From NCBI GenBank assembly GCA_013003395.1, contig JABDJC010000191.1, positions 1 to 39,473 of the forward strand: a stretch of DNA of 39,473 bases, written 5' to 3'. Position numbers and translations under genes: made by a program. Of the stretch, positions 22,475-31,227 are shown in pieces. How positions within the stretch are numbered: position 1 is the stretch's first letter; the number at the start of each line of letters is the position of its first letter. Below the pieces are notes generated by a model. That model was not told the DNA's origin, did not search any database, and was given only the letters and a program-made list of their open reading frames with translations. This DNA is from Acidimicrobiia bacterium. Its GTDB lineage: Bacteria > Actinomycetota > Acidimicrobiia > Spongiisociales > UBA5794.

Positions 22475-25447
22475 ATGACCACAGATCTCCACGTCGATCC
22501 GGATGACTGGGCTGTCGCCATCGAAGATCACGATGGTCCCCAGCTCGTCGTAGGTGGACCAGGAACCGGCAAGACCGAGTTTCTGGTGCGGCGCGCGCTC
22601 TCGCTCATCGATACTGCCGATGTGCCGCCGGAGGCGCTCTTGGTGCTCGGGTTCTCTCGACGAGGCGTCGCTGAGTTGCGAGACCGAATCGAGCAGCGGC
22701 TCGGGCGCTCGTTCACGGAACTCCCTGCGTCGACCTTCCATTCGCTGGCGACACGCATCCTCGAGTTCCACGGTCCCAACGTGCTCGGGCGCCCGTTGGA
22801 CACACTGCTCACCGGGCCCGAGCAGGTGTCTTTTGTCGGTGCACTCCTGGCAGAAGAGAACCCGTCATCGTGGCCTCATCCGTATCGCGAGCTACTCCCG
22901 ACACGAAGCTTTGCCAAGGAGGTCACCGACTTCATCCTGCGCTGCCGCGAGCAGCTCATCGATCCGCAGGCGCTGGGAGATCTGGCCTCCGATCGTGCCG
23001 ACTGGCGAGCGCTCCCCGAGTTCCTCGCCACGTATGAAGCGGGCTTGCGAGCTGCAGGCAGAGTCGACTACGGCACGTTGCTGACCGACGCGATATCGGT
23101 CATCGGAGACCCAACCGTCGCAAGCCAGATTGGCGAGAGTTGTCGATACCTCCTCGTCGACGAGTATCAAGACACGACAACGGCGCAATCCGAGATGTTG
23201 CGACGGCTCGCAGCAGCGCACGGCAACCTCACCGTTGCCGCAGATCCGTATCAGTCGATCTATTCATTCCGTGGTGCCGAAGTCGACAATGTCGCACGGT
23301 TCCCTGACGAATTTCCCGACGCCGATGGCGATCCGGCCAAGCGTTTCGTGCTGACCACGTCGTTTCGCGTGCCGAGCGAAATTCTGGATGCTGCCGTTCG
23401 CGTGACTCACGGCGGTGCCCTTCCCGGGAGCGCCGGGGCAGTTGTGGCAGCTCCTGGCTCAGGAGTCGTAGAGACCTTCGGCTTCCAACAGCAAACGGAG
23501 GAGGCCGAGTGGATCGCGTCCGAAATCCAGCGTCTGCACGTCGAACAGCAGGTGCCCTACCGCCGCATGGCGGTATTCGTGCGCAGCAAGCGGCGTTTTC
23601 TCCCTGAACTGTCACGGTCTTTGGAACGGCGAGGCATCCCGCACGACCCGCCCGATGCGCGCCTGGCCGATCAACCGGCGGTGCGGATGGTGCTCGACTG
23701 CGTCATCGCGGCTACCGAGCAGGGCCAGGAGCAGCTGCGCGCCTTTCGACGCATCCTGCTTGGCCCGCTCTTCGCCTTGCCGCTCGGCGAACTCAGAGAG
23801 ATCGAGCGTCGCCGCCTCGTCGAGGGCGCAACGTGGCCCAACGTCGTTCGAGCGCACGTCGATGAGGGCGACGCGCTCGCCGACCTCATCGAGGACCCGA
23901 CCTGGGCTGTCGACCAGCCGGCGGCGCAAGGGTTTTGGACCTTGTGGACGACGCTGCCGCAATTCAGTCACCTCGTTGTCGACCCGGCCAGGGCGAACGA
24001 ACGATCGGCATGGAGTTCCTTGGCTCAGGTGCTCGGCCGATTGGGTGAACGAGACCCGTCAGAGACTCTGGCGGGATATCTCGAGCTGATCGAAACGGAC
24101 GACTTCGAGGCCAGACCGCTCCTGGGCTACGTCACCCCCGATCAAGATCGCCTCACCGTCACCTCACTCCACCAGGCCAAGGGCCTGGAGTTCGACATCG
24201 TGTTCATTGCGGACGCTGTCGAAGGAAACTTTCCCGATCTACGTCCGCGAGAGTCGCTGCTCGGGTCGCGTCACCTGTCACCGAGCCAGTCAGGAGAAGA
24301 TGCGGCTTACCGCCGCTTCAGGCTGCAGGAGGAAATGCGGCTCGCCTATACCGCCATGACTCGGGCGCGACTCAGGGTGGTGTGGACGGCCACCTCGTCC
24401 GGATTCGACGGTGGCGACGGTGCGCCGAGCCGATTCCTCGGGCTGGTCGCCGGAACCGCAACCGTGGCCGAAGCCGCGCAACGACCGGAACCATGGGGCG
24501 ACCCGGTCACGACGATGGAAGCCGAAGCGTGGTTGCGTCGGATCGTGAGGGACAGCGCCGAGCCTGAGCCGCTTCGTCTCGCAGCACTGCACTCGTTGGC
24601 TCGAGGCGAGCAGTGGGGGCTGCGGGCGCCTCGAGACATCGCCGGAACGCTCGAACGAGGACCCGACAACCAACTCATCGACGAAAACCATCGGCTGTCC
24701 CCCAGCCAAGCCGAGGCGTACGATCGTTGCCCTCGCCGCTATGCGCTCGAGCGACGATTGGGGATCGGCGACGAACAAACGGTTTACCTCGAGTTCGGCA
24801 ACTTGATTCATGCGGTGCTCGAGGATGCGGAGCGAGCGGCGCTCGATGCCGGCGAAGCGCGCAGCACGGTGGATATGGCGATCGCGGCCTTGTCCGACCG
24901 TTTCGATCCGGTACCTTTCGGCGGCAAACCGTGGTCAGACGCCTGGCGAGCCCGCGGCGAGCGAGCCCTGGCGCACCTGTACACCTACTGGCCAGGTGAC
25001 GGGGTGGCAGTCGCTCTGGAACGGAAGCTCGCCGCCGAGATTGCCGGAGTCCAGTGGGTGGGCAAAGCGGACCGCATCGACAGAACGAGCAACGGACTCA
25101 AGATCGTCGACTACAAGACCTCGTCGAGGATGCCGACGGTTGCCGAGGCGGCCCAGTCTCTCCAGCTCGGGTACTACTTCTTTGCCCTTGCCGAAGATGA
25201 GGAGATGGCGCAGTTCGGTGAACCGGTCGAGGCGGAACTCTGGTTCGTCACGCAAACGAAGCGTAAGTCGTTGGCCACGCGGTCCTTCAAACCCGACCAA
25301 CGTGATGAGGTGCTCGAACGGCTCGCCGACGCGGCCAGAGGGATTCTGGCCGAGGAATGGCCTGCGACTCCCAACGACGGCTGCGATCGCTGTCGAGTCC
25401 GCCTGGTCTGTCCGGCCTGGCCTGAGGGACGAGAGGCGTACGGATGA
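22475..25447 (+). CDS. adnA: AdnA-type helicase-nuclease (UvrD-like helicase + RecB-like nuclease)
   Basis: First subunit of a probable AdnAB end-resection machine, the mycobacterial counterpart of RecBCD/AddAB. The 990-aa protein has Walker A GGPGTGKT at residues 27-34, LLVDEYQDTTTAQSEM (motif II), ADPYQSIYSFRGAE (III), TSFRVPSEIL (IV), SLHQAKGLEFDIVFIADA (V) and RLAYTAMTRARLRVV (VI), all intact. The C-terminal nuclease shows YDRCPRRYALER, GKADRIDRTS, LKIVDYKTSS and CDRCRVRLVCPAW, giving both the PD-(D/E)XK site and four Cys for an iron-sulfur cluster. The ATG at 22475 is used because it begins just before the Q-motif region. It overlaps adnB by 4 nt. Confidence 0.92.
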   Translation: MTTDLHVDPDDWAVAIEDHDGPQLVVGGPGTGKTEFLVRRALSLIDTADVPPEALLVLGFSRRGVAELRDRIEQRLGRSFTELPASTFHSLATRILEFHGPNVLGRPLDTLLTGPEQVSFVGALLAEENPSSWPHPYRELLPTRSFAKEVTDFILRCREQLIDPQALGDLASDRADWRALPEFLATYEAGLRAAGRVDYGTLLTDAISVIGDPTVASQIGESCRYLLVDEYQDTTTAQSEMLRRLAAAHGNLTVAADPYQSIYSFRGAEVDNVARFPDEFPDADGDPAKRFVLTTSFRVPSEILDAAVRVTHGGALPGSAGAVVAAPGSGVVETFGFQQQTEEAEWIASEIQRLHVEQQVPYRRMAVFVRSKRRFLPELSRSLERRGIPHDPPDARLADQPAVRMVLDCVIAATEQGQEQLRAFRRILLGPLFALPLGELREIERRRLVEGATWPNVVRAHVDEGDALADLIEDPTWAVDQPAAQGFWTLWTTLPQFSHLVVDPARANERSAWSSLAQVLGRLGERDPSETLAGYLELIETDDFEARPLLGYVTPDQDRLTVTSLHQAKGLEFDIVFIADAVEGNFPDLRPRESLLGSRHLSPSQSGEDAAYRRFRLQEEMRLAYTAMTRARLRVVWTATSSGFDGGDGAPSRFLGLVAGTATVAEAAQRPEPWGDPVTTMEAEAWLRRIVRDSAEPEPLRLAALHSLARGEQWGLRAPRDIAGTLERGPDNQLIDENHRLSPSQAEAYDRCPRRYALERRLGIGDEQTVYLEFGNLIHAVLEDAERAALDAGEARSTVDMAIAALSDRFDPVPFGGKPWSDAWRARGERALAHLYTYWPGDGVAVALERKLAAEIAGVQWVGKADRIDRTSNGLKIVDYKTSSRMPTVAEAAQSLQLGYYFFALAEDEEMAQFGEPVEAELWFVTQTKRKSLATRSFKPDQRDEVLERLADAARGILAEEWPATPNDGCDRCRVRLVCPAWPEGREAYG

Positions 25448-28400
25448 TCACTCCAAGCGCTGAACAGCAGGCGATCATCGAGTTTCCACTCGCACCGTTG
25501 CGCGTCGCGGCCGGGGCCGGGACCGGCAAGACCACCACCATGGCGCTGCGCATCAGCCACCTCGTCAATACCGGAGTGCTCGAGCCGGAGGCTGCGCTCG
25601 GCGTGACCTTCACGAACAAGGCCGCTGAAGAGCTCGCTGACCGAGTTCGTAGCCAACTCCCCGATCTCGCTTCCGAGGGTCGAGAGGTGGAAGTCACCAC
25701 TTATCACGGTTTTGCTCATCGTCTCCTACGCGAGTTCGGGCCGATCGTCGGCGTCGAACGCAACGCTCCCCTGGTAACGGCCGGTTACTCGAGACAACTA
25801 CTCAAAGACGCTCTTGGCGACGGGCAGTACGAATTACTCGATCTGGCGGCACCGTCCCAGCGTGTCGCGGAACTGGCAACGCTCGCGGGTCAACTCGGAG
25901 ACCATCTGCGCACCCCAGGAGAACTTGCCGCGATGGCGGCAACCGACGAGGTCTCCCTCCGTCGCAACGAACTGGCGAGAACCCTCGAACGGTATGCGAA
26001 GCGCAAGAAGGAGATGGGCGCCGTCGACTATCCGGATCTGATCCGCCTCGCCCACCGTCTGGTGAGCGATCATCCGGAGATCGCTGCCCGGATCCGCAAC
26101 CGCTACGGCGTGGTATTGCTGGACGAGTATCAAGACACGAACCCCGCCCAACGTGAACTCATGCGCACCGTCTTTGGCAACGGCTTTCCCGTGACCGCCG
26201 TCGGCGATCCCGACCAGACCATCTACGAGTGGCGTGGTGCCTCTCTCGCCAACTTCGCCGGCTTCCCGATACACTTCCCGAGAGCTGATGGAACCCCCGC
26301 GACCACGCTCACGCTCACGAGAAACCGCCGATCGGACCAGAACATCATCACGCTCGCCGAACGCGTTCGCAACGAGATCGGCGACTCTGCAGGAATCGAT
26401 CAGCTCCGAGCACTCGACGATGCGCAGCCGGGTCAGGTCCACGTCGGATGGTTTCGAACGGCCGTCGAGGAAGCCAACTGGGTCGCAGAGGAAGCTCGCC
26501 GCCTCCACGACGAGGACGGTGTCGTCTGGAGCGATATCGCGGTCCTCTTTCGAAAGAACCGACAGATCCCACTGGTGCGAGACGCGTTCGAAGCTCAGGA
26601 CATCCCCATCGATGTGGTGTCGCTGGGTGGCCTGCTTCACGTGCCCGAGGTAGCGGACCTCCATGCATGGCTGCGGCTGCTCGGCCGGCCCGACGACTCG
26701 CCGGCATTGATGCGGCTGCTCCTCGGGCCGCACTTCAGCCTCGGCCTGGGTGACGTGGGACCACTCGCAAACTGGGTGAGAGCTCGACAACGTGGAGAAC
26801 CCGACGCACTCCGATGGACGCTCGTGGAGGCGGTAGACGCCGTTGACTCCGTGACCGACCTCGGACCCGAGGCACGCAGGAGACTCGATCGGTTTCGCGA
26901 CATCTACCGAGACCTTCTCGAGACGGCACAGGGTGTGACGCTCGTCGAGTTGTGTCGGCGAATCCTCGACCGAATGGACGTCTGGATCGAAGTCGACGGC
27001 ATGGGAGAAGCCGGTCGGCTGTCGGCCAGACTCAATCTGTACCGGTTCCTCGATCTTGCGGAAGAATGGAGTCCCCTCGAGGGCAGGCCGTCGTTGGACG
27101 CGTTCCTCGACTACCTCGACCTGCTCGATGAAGAAGCTGCTCCCGATGAGCTCGACACCGCACGTCTGGGTGGCGACGACGCCGTCTCGCTGATAACCAT
27201 CCATCGGGCGAAAGGCCTGGAGTGGCCAGTCGTATTCGTTCCGGCACTCCTCGAGAAGGTCTTCCCAGTGCGAGGTCAGACGCTCAACGACGAAGTGCTC
27301 CGTCACCAGGTCATGCCCGCTGCGCTTTCGCTCGACCCCGAGGACCCGCCGAATCCCGACGACAATGTGCGGAAAGCAGCGCTGAGCGCGAAACATCTCT
27401 CTCAAGAGTGGCGAACCGCATATGTTGCGGTGACGAGAGCAGAGCACCTCCTCTACTTCACCGGTGCCTTCTGGTACGGCACGAGCACAGTCCGCAAGCC
27501 GAGCCCATTGTTCGACATGGCACGAGAACTCCCTGGGGTCATCGTTGATCAGAACGTGGAGGAACCTGGACCCGCACCGGGACTACTTCGGTTCGACGAC
27601 ATGCAGACCGCCCCAGATCCGCTGTTCGCCGATGGCTGGACGGCAGCGTTGCGCGAAGCCGCCGCCGGAAACCTCGAGGAGCCCGACGACCCAACGTACG
27701 ATGAGCGCATGACGCAACTGACCATGGTCCTCGACGGGCTGCCGGATGAACCGGAACACGAAGCTGCCGAAGAGCCCTTCCGAACCTCGGTGACCGGGCT
27801 GGTCACCTACGCCACCTGCCCTCGGCGGTTCTACTGGTCAGAGATCGATCGCCTTCCTCGCAAGCCAGCCGAGTCGAAACGTCGAGGCGTCGAGCTACAC
27901 CGACAGATCGAGCTCCACAACAGAGGCATCATCCCGCTCGACGACCCCGACAGCGTCGAATACGACGAAACTCCGGGCGAGTGGACTGAACCGCCGTCGG
28001 AGTCCGCCATGCAACGCTTCCTCAGCTCGCGCTTCGGCACCAGCACCCCCCGATTCATCGAGGTCCCTTTCGACCTGAAACTCGACGCCGGCCGAGTCCG
28101 AGGACGCATCGACGCCATCTACGAAACGACGCCAGGCACGTGGGAAATCGTCGATTACAAGTCCGGTCGATCGTCGACCTTCGACGCTCGACGGGTGCAG
28201 CTCCAGGCCTATGCGATCGCGGCGCGTGAGGCAGGTTTCTCAGTTGATGTTCCGGAACAGATCCAGGTGACGTTCGCGTACTTCGGCGGCGACACGGTCG
28301 AAGAGACGGTGGAAGACGTCGATGAGCGCTGGATCAGCGAGGCGCGTACGACGATCGAAGCGATCCTCGAAGGGGCGAGCGGCGAAGAATTCCCCACAAC

Positions 28401-28476
28401 GCCATCTTCAGCGTGCTCCCACTGCGACTTCTTGAAGTTCTGTCCAGCAGGCAAGGCTCAGCTCGATCGCAGTTGA
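25444..28476 (+). CDS. adnB: AdnB-type helicase-nuclease (UvrD-like helicase + RecB-like nuclease)
   Basis: Second subunit of the AdnAB pair, 1010 aa. It begins MITPSAEQQAIIEFP (Q motif), with AAGAGTGKT at residues 22-30, VTFTNKAAEELADRV (Ia), VLLDEYQDTNPAQREL (II), VGDPDQTIYEWRGA (III), ITIHRAKGLEWPVVFVPAL (V) and TAYVAVTRAEHLLYF (VI). The C-terminal nuclease has YATCPRRFYWSEI, VRGRIDAIYE, WEIVDYKSGRSS and CSHCDFLKFCP. Both motor and nuclease look active. In mycobacteria the AdnB motor drives translocation. The order adnA-adnB with an ATGA overlap matches mycobacteria. Its stop is 3 nt from the convergent dtd stop. Confidence 0.93.
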   Translation: MITPSAEQQAIIEFPLAPLRVAAGAGTGKTTTMALRISHLVNTGVLEPEAALGVTFTNKAAEELADRVRSQLPDLASEGREVEVTTYHGFAHRLLREFGPIVGVERNAPLVTAGYSRQLLKDALGDGQYELLDLAAPSQRVAELATLAGQLGDHLRTPGELAAMAATDEVSLRRNELARTLERYAKRKKEMGAVDYPDLIRLAHRLVSDHPEIAARIRNRYGVVLLDEYQDTNPAQRELMRTVFGNGFPVTAVGDPDQTIYEWRGASLANFAGFPIHFPRADGTPATTLTLTRNRRSDQNIITLAERVRNEIGDSAGIDQLRALDDAQPGQVHVGWFRTAVEEANWVAEEARRLHDEDGVVWSDIAVLFRKNRQIPLVRDAFEAQDIPIDVVSLGGLLHVPEVADLHAWLRLLGRPDDSPALMRLLLGPHFSLGLGDVGPLANWVRARQRGEPDALRWTLVEAVDAVDSVTDLGPEARRRLDRFRDIYRDLLETAQGVTLVELCRRILDRMDVWIEVDGMGEAGRLSARLNLYRFLDLAEEWSPLEGRPSLDAFLDYLDLLDEEAAPDELDTARLGGDDAVSLITIHRAKGLEWPVVFVPALLEKVFPVRGQTLNDEVLRHQVMPAALSLDPEDPPNPDDNVRKAALSAKHLSQEWRTAYVAVTRAEHLLYFTGAFWYGTSTVRKPSPLFDMARELPGVIVDQNVEEPGPAPGLLRFDDMQTAPDPLFADGWTAALREAAAGNLEEPDDPTYDERMTQLTMVLDGLPDEPEHEAAEEPFRTSVTGLVTYATCPRRFYWSEIDRLPRKPAESKRRGVELHRQIELHNRGIIPLDDPDSVEYDETPGEWTEPPSESAMQRFLSSRFGTSTPRFIEVPFDLKLDAGRVRGRIDAIYETTPGTWEIVDYKSGRSSTFDARRVQLQAYAIAAREAGFSVDVPEQIQVTFAYFGGDTVEETVEDVDERWISEARTTIEAILEGASGEEFPTTPSSACSHCDFLKFCPAGKAQLDRS

Positions 28477-28479
28477 TCG

Positions 28480-28935
28480 TCAGCGGACCTTCCCGTCAAC
28501 CACGTCGAGCACAATCGTCACCGGTCCATCGTTGACCAGTTCGACGCTCATGTCGGCGCCGAAGATCCCGGTCTCCACCGGCACCCCAAGGTCGGTGAGG
28601 CGGCGCACGGCGTACTCGATCAACGGCTCGGCTTCGCCCGGCACCGCAGCGTCTACAAATGATGGGCGGCGCCCGCGACGTGCGTCGGCCAACAGCGTGA
28701 ATTGACTGATCAAGAGCACCGACCCCCCAACATCAACGACCGAGCGGTTCATCTTCTGCTGATCATCTCGGAAGATCCGGAGCCCTGCGACCTTGTCGAC
28801 GAGTACATCGACGTCGCCTTGCGTGTCGCCTGCGGCAGCGCCCAACAGGATCGCCAAGCCATGCGATATCTGTCCTACGACGTCTCCGTCGACCGACACG
28901 GCGGCTCGCGACACACGCTGGATGACCGCTCGCAT
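28480..28935 (-). CDS. dtd: D-aminoacyl-tRNA deacylase
   Basis: Removes D-amino acids (and glycine mischarged on tRNA-Ala) from tRNA. The 151-aa protein starts MRAVIQRVSRAAVSVDGDVV and has the two family motifs SQFTLLAD and NDGPVTIVLD, which form the cross-subunit Gly-cisPro active site. The length is normal. It lies 11 nt downstream of the DUF368 gene and is the last gene of the minus-strand operon. Confidence 0.95.
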   Translation of the reverse strand: MRAVIQRVSRAAVSVDGDVVGQISHGLAILLGAAAGDTQGDVDVLVDKVAGLRIFRDDQQKMNRSVVDVGGSVLLISQFTLLADARRGRRPSFVDAAVPGEAEPLIEYAVRRLTDLGVPVETGIFGADMSVELVNDGPVTIVLDVVDGKVR

Positions 28936-28946
28936 CTATCGCACCG

Positions 28947-29831
28947 TCAGTGGGTGTCCACGACGACGCTTGCCGGTCGGTTGACGCGATACGCGACGAC
29001 CAATACAACACCGGCGCCGACCACCGCCAAGACGATCGGGAGCAGCCACTGACCCGAGGGAAGGGCAAGGCTGGTCGTTTCGGTTCCGTCTGGCCACGGC
29101 CACAACACCCGCAGCGACCCGGCCATCAGGCCGATGAGCGAAGCGATAACCGAGTCGTGATAGCGGTTGAGGAGCCTGTCGAGCAGCGGGGCAAACAATG
29201 CGAGCCCAATGGTCGCACCAACGGCAAACACAACGACGATGACCATGTTCCGCTCGTGAATGGCATCGATCGTGGCGTCGTACATCCCAAGCATGAGCAG
29301 GATGAAAGCGCCTGAGATGCCGGGCAGGATCATCGCGCAGATGGCGACCGCGCCGGCGGCAAAGAACATCCATGCAGCAGGATCGCCAACCGGCCCCGAA
29401 CGCAACCCGAGCACCAGAAAGGCCACTACGGCAACTCCAACGATGATCGAAATGCGGACAGTGTCACGGTTGGCCACGAGGCGCCACGCCACCACGATGG
29501 AGGCCGCCACCAGCCCGAAGAACACGGCGGCGGTCTCGACCGGATAGTTGACGCGCAGGTAGCGGATCAGCGAGGACAACGTGAGTATCGCAAGGCCGAT
29601 ACCTGCAACCAACGTGAGGATGAAGGGCCAGTCGATCTCCTGCCACGCCGATTTCGCCTTGTCGAGATCGAAGCGCACGAGCGCGCCCAATACATGTGCG
29701 CCGCTCCTGACGGACGAGATCAACCTTCGGTAGATGCCGAGCACGAGGGCGACCGTCCCGCCGGAAACACCCGGTACGAGATCGGCAGCTCCCATGAGGA
29801 ATCCGCGCAGCACATTGACAACAGCTTTCAC
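28947..29831 (-). CDS. DUF368 (PopT-type) polyprenyl-phosphate transporter
   Basis: A 294-aa membrane protein with about eight helices. It has the family's repeated motifs: ADLVPGVSGGTVALVLGIY near residue 20 and AMILPGISGAFILLMLGMY near residue 165. Members of DUF368 (PopT) have been shown to recycle undecaprenyl phosphate across the membrane for cell-wall synthesis, sometimes depending on ion gradients or pH. A GTG start at 29831 overlaps the stop of the small upstream gene by 4 nt. Co-location with a cation/proton antiporter fits a transporter that senses ion balance, which is inference. Confidence 0.9.
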   Translation of the reverse strand: MKAVVNVLRGFLMGAADLVPGVSGGTVALVLGIYRRLISSVRSGAHVLGALVRFDLDKAKSAWQEIDWPFILTLVAGIGLAILTLSSLIRYLRVNYPVETAAVFFGLVAASIVVAWRLVANRDTVRISIIVGVAVVAFLVLGLRSGPVGDPAAWMFFAAGAVAICAMILPGISGAFILLMLGMYDATIDAIHERNMVIVVVFAVGATIGLALFAPLLDRLLNRYHDSVIASLIGLMAGSLRVLWPWPDGTETTSLALPSGQWLLPIVLAVVGAGVVLVVAYRVNRPASVVVDTH

Positions 29832-30001
29832 GGACGGAGAGGGTAGCTCCGGTTGTAGGTTGCGATGATCGCTGTGACCACATCGCTCACGGGAACCTCG
29901 TAGGTGCCCGACCGCACCGCCTCGGCGAGACGTTCGAGTCTGCTCGCACGATCTTCGGCGGACTCATTCCAAGGCTCAGACGGTGGAACGAGCGGAGTCA
30001 C
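29828..30001 (-). CDS. Small FlgM-like (anti-sigma-28 type) protein
   Basis: A 57-aa gene whose GTG overlaps the antiporter stop by 4 nt and whose TGA overlaps the DUF368 GTG by 4 nt. Such double coupling is strong evidence that it is translated. The core RLERLAEAVRSGTYEVPVSD continuing into VVTAIIATYN matches the C-terminal helices of FlgM (I..GtYxVd..kvA..ll). No flagellar genes are in the window. It could bind a sigma factor, or it may be a FlgM-fold adaptor used otherwise. The family call is by eye on a very short sequence. Confidence 0.68.
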   Translation of the reverse strand: MTPLVPPSEPWNESAEDRASRLERLAEAVRSGTYEVPVSDVVTAIIATYNRSYPLRP

Positions 30002-31227
30002 GCGTGTTCGTCCACCTTGGCGTCGAGCGGAGGCGCCAGCAGCCTGAACACCACGGGCGACAGCACCGCGGTCACCGCAACCAGAAGCGTTGCGCCGGCG
30101 GCCAGACCCTCGTCGATGACACCGAGCGTGACACCGAAGCCGGCCAATGCGATTATCACGCTCAGCTGGCCGGCGAGGAGCACTCCCGAAGCCAGCGCCT
30201 CGCGAGGCGACAATCGCCTGAACACCAGCAACATTGCCGGTATCAACTTCATGATGATCGCAATACCTATCAACCCGAGGGCTGACAGCAGCACGTTGGT
30301 GTCGTACAGCTCTGAGAGCGGGAATCGCACGCCGACGTTGATGAAGAAGATCGGGATGAAGAATCCGTAGGCGAACCCGCTGATACGCTCCTCGAGTTCC
30401 CCGGTATTGCGGAAGATGAAGGCGAAGAGCGCTCCTGCCATGAAGGCGCCGAGCAACCCCTCGATCTCCAGTAGCTGTGCGATGCCGACGAACACCAGCA
30501 TCAGCGCCAAGCTCGTTCTGATGCCCAACTCGTCGGGGTCACCGGTCTGGAACAGGCGTTCGAAGCGCTCAGGGAACCACCATGCTGCACGCCGTATCAA
30601 CAGCAGAAGAACCCACATGATCACGAAGAGTGCTGGAACCCTCAGCAGTCCGACACCGAAGCCTGAATTGACATACACGCCGAAGATCACGATGAGCGCC
30701 GTCGAAAGGAATTCGGCGAGCACTGCGATCACGATGGTCGATTGACCGAGCGCGGTGGACGACCTGCGGGTGCTCCTCAGCGCCGGCACGACGATGCCCA
30801 GAGACGCGGCCGCTGTGAGCAACGTGAGGAACACCTGCTGCTCGATCGTGTCGGCGGTCAACCCGAACAGGAACCAGCCGATTCCCGCACTCAGACCGAT
30901 CACGAGGAGGGCAAACGCTACGGGACCAACGCCCTGACGCTCCAGACGTTCGAAGTCGACTTCGAATCCTGCGAGGAACATCAGCAAGAACAGCCCGAGC
31001 TCGGCCAGCACCTCGATGAACTCGGCGTCGATGGACTCGAGCGACACGATTCCCAGAATCTCGGGTCCGATGACGAGACCGAACAGGATTTCGAGCACGA
31101 TGGCCGGTACGCGAAACCGCCCGGCGATCAGCGGAAGCGAAAACGCTGCGGCGCCAATCAGTATCAGCACCGTCGCCGAGGCGATACCCCCTTCGCCGCC
31201 GGCTGCAGCGAACGCCAAGAGATTCAT
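29998..31227 (-). CDS. CPA2-family cation/proton antiporter (KefB/GerN-like)
   Basis: A 409-aa transporter with about 12 helices. Typical family features are FRVPAIVLEILFGLVIGPEI near residue 40, ELGLFLLMFLAGFEVDFERL near 80-100, and LGAFMAGALFAFIFR followed by FFIPIFFINVGVRF in the C-terminal half. No cytoplasmic RCK domain is fused; that role is probably supplied by the upstream RCK-Usp gene, which overlaps its ATG by 4 nt. The ion (K+ or Na+) cannot be decided from sequence. Confidence 0.92.
   Translation of the reverse strand: MNLLAFAAAGGEGGIASATVLILIGAAAFSLPLIAGRFRVPAIVLEILFGLVIGPEILGIVSLESIDAEFIEVLAELGLFLLMFLAGFEVDFERLERQGVGPVAFALLVIGLSAGIGWFLFGLTADTIEQQVFLTLLTAAASLGIVVPALRSTRRSSTALGQSTIVIAVLAEFLSTALIVIFGVYVNSGFGVGLLRVPALFVIMWVLLLLIRRAAWWFPERFERLFQTGDPDELGIRTSLALMLVFVGIAQLLEIEGLLGAFMAGALFAFIFRNTGELEERISGFAYGFFIPIFFINVGVRFPLSELYDTNVLLSALGLIGIAIIMKLIPAMLLVFRRLSPREALASGVLLAGQLSVIIALAGFGVTLGVIDEGLAAGATLLVAVTAVLSPVVFRLLAPPLDAKVDEHA

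Noticed and set aside
25834-27447. Minus-strand reading frame of 537 aa inside adnB
   Set aside because: Shadow of adnB, whose helicase motifs run through the whole stretch.
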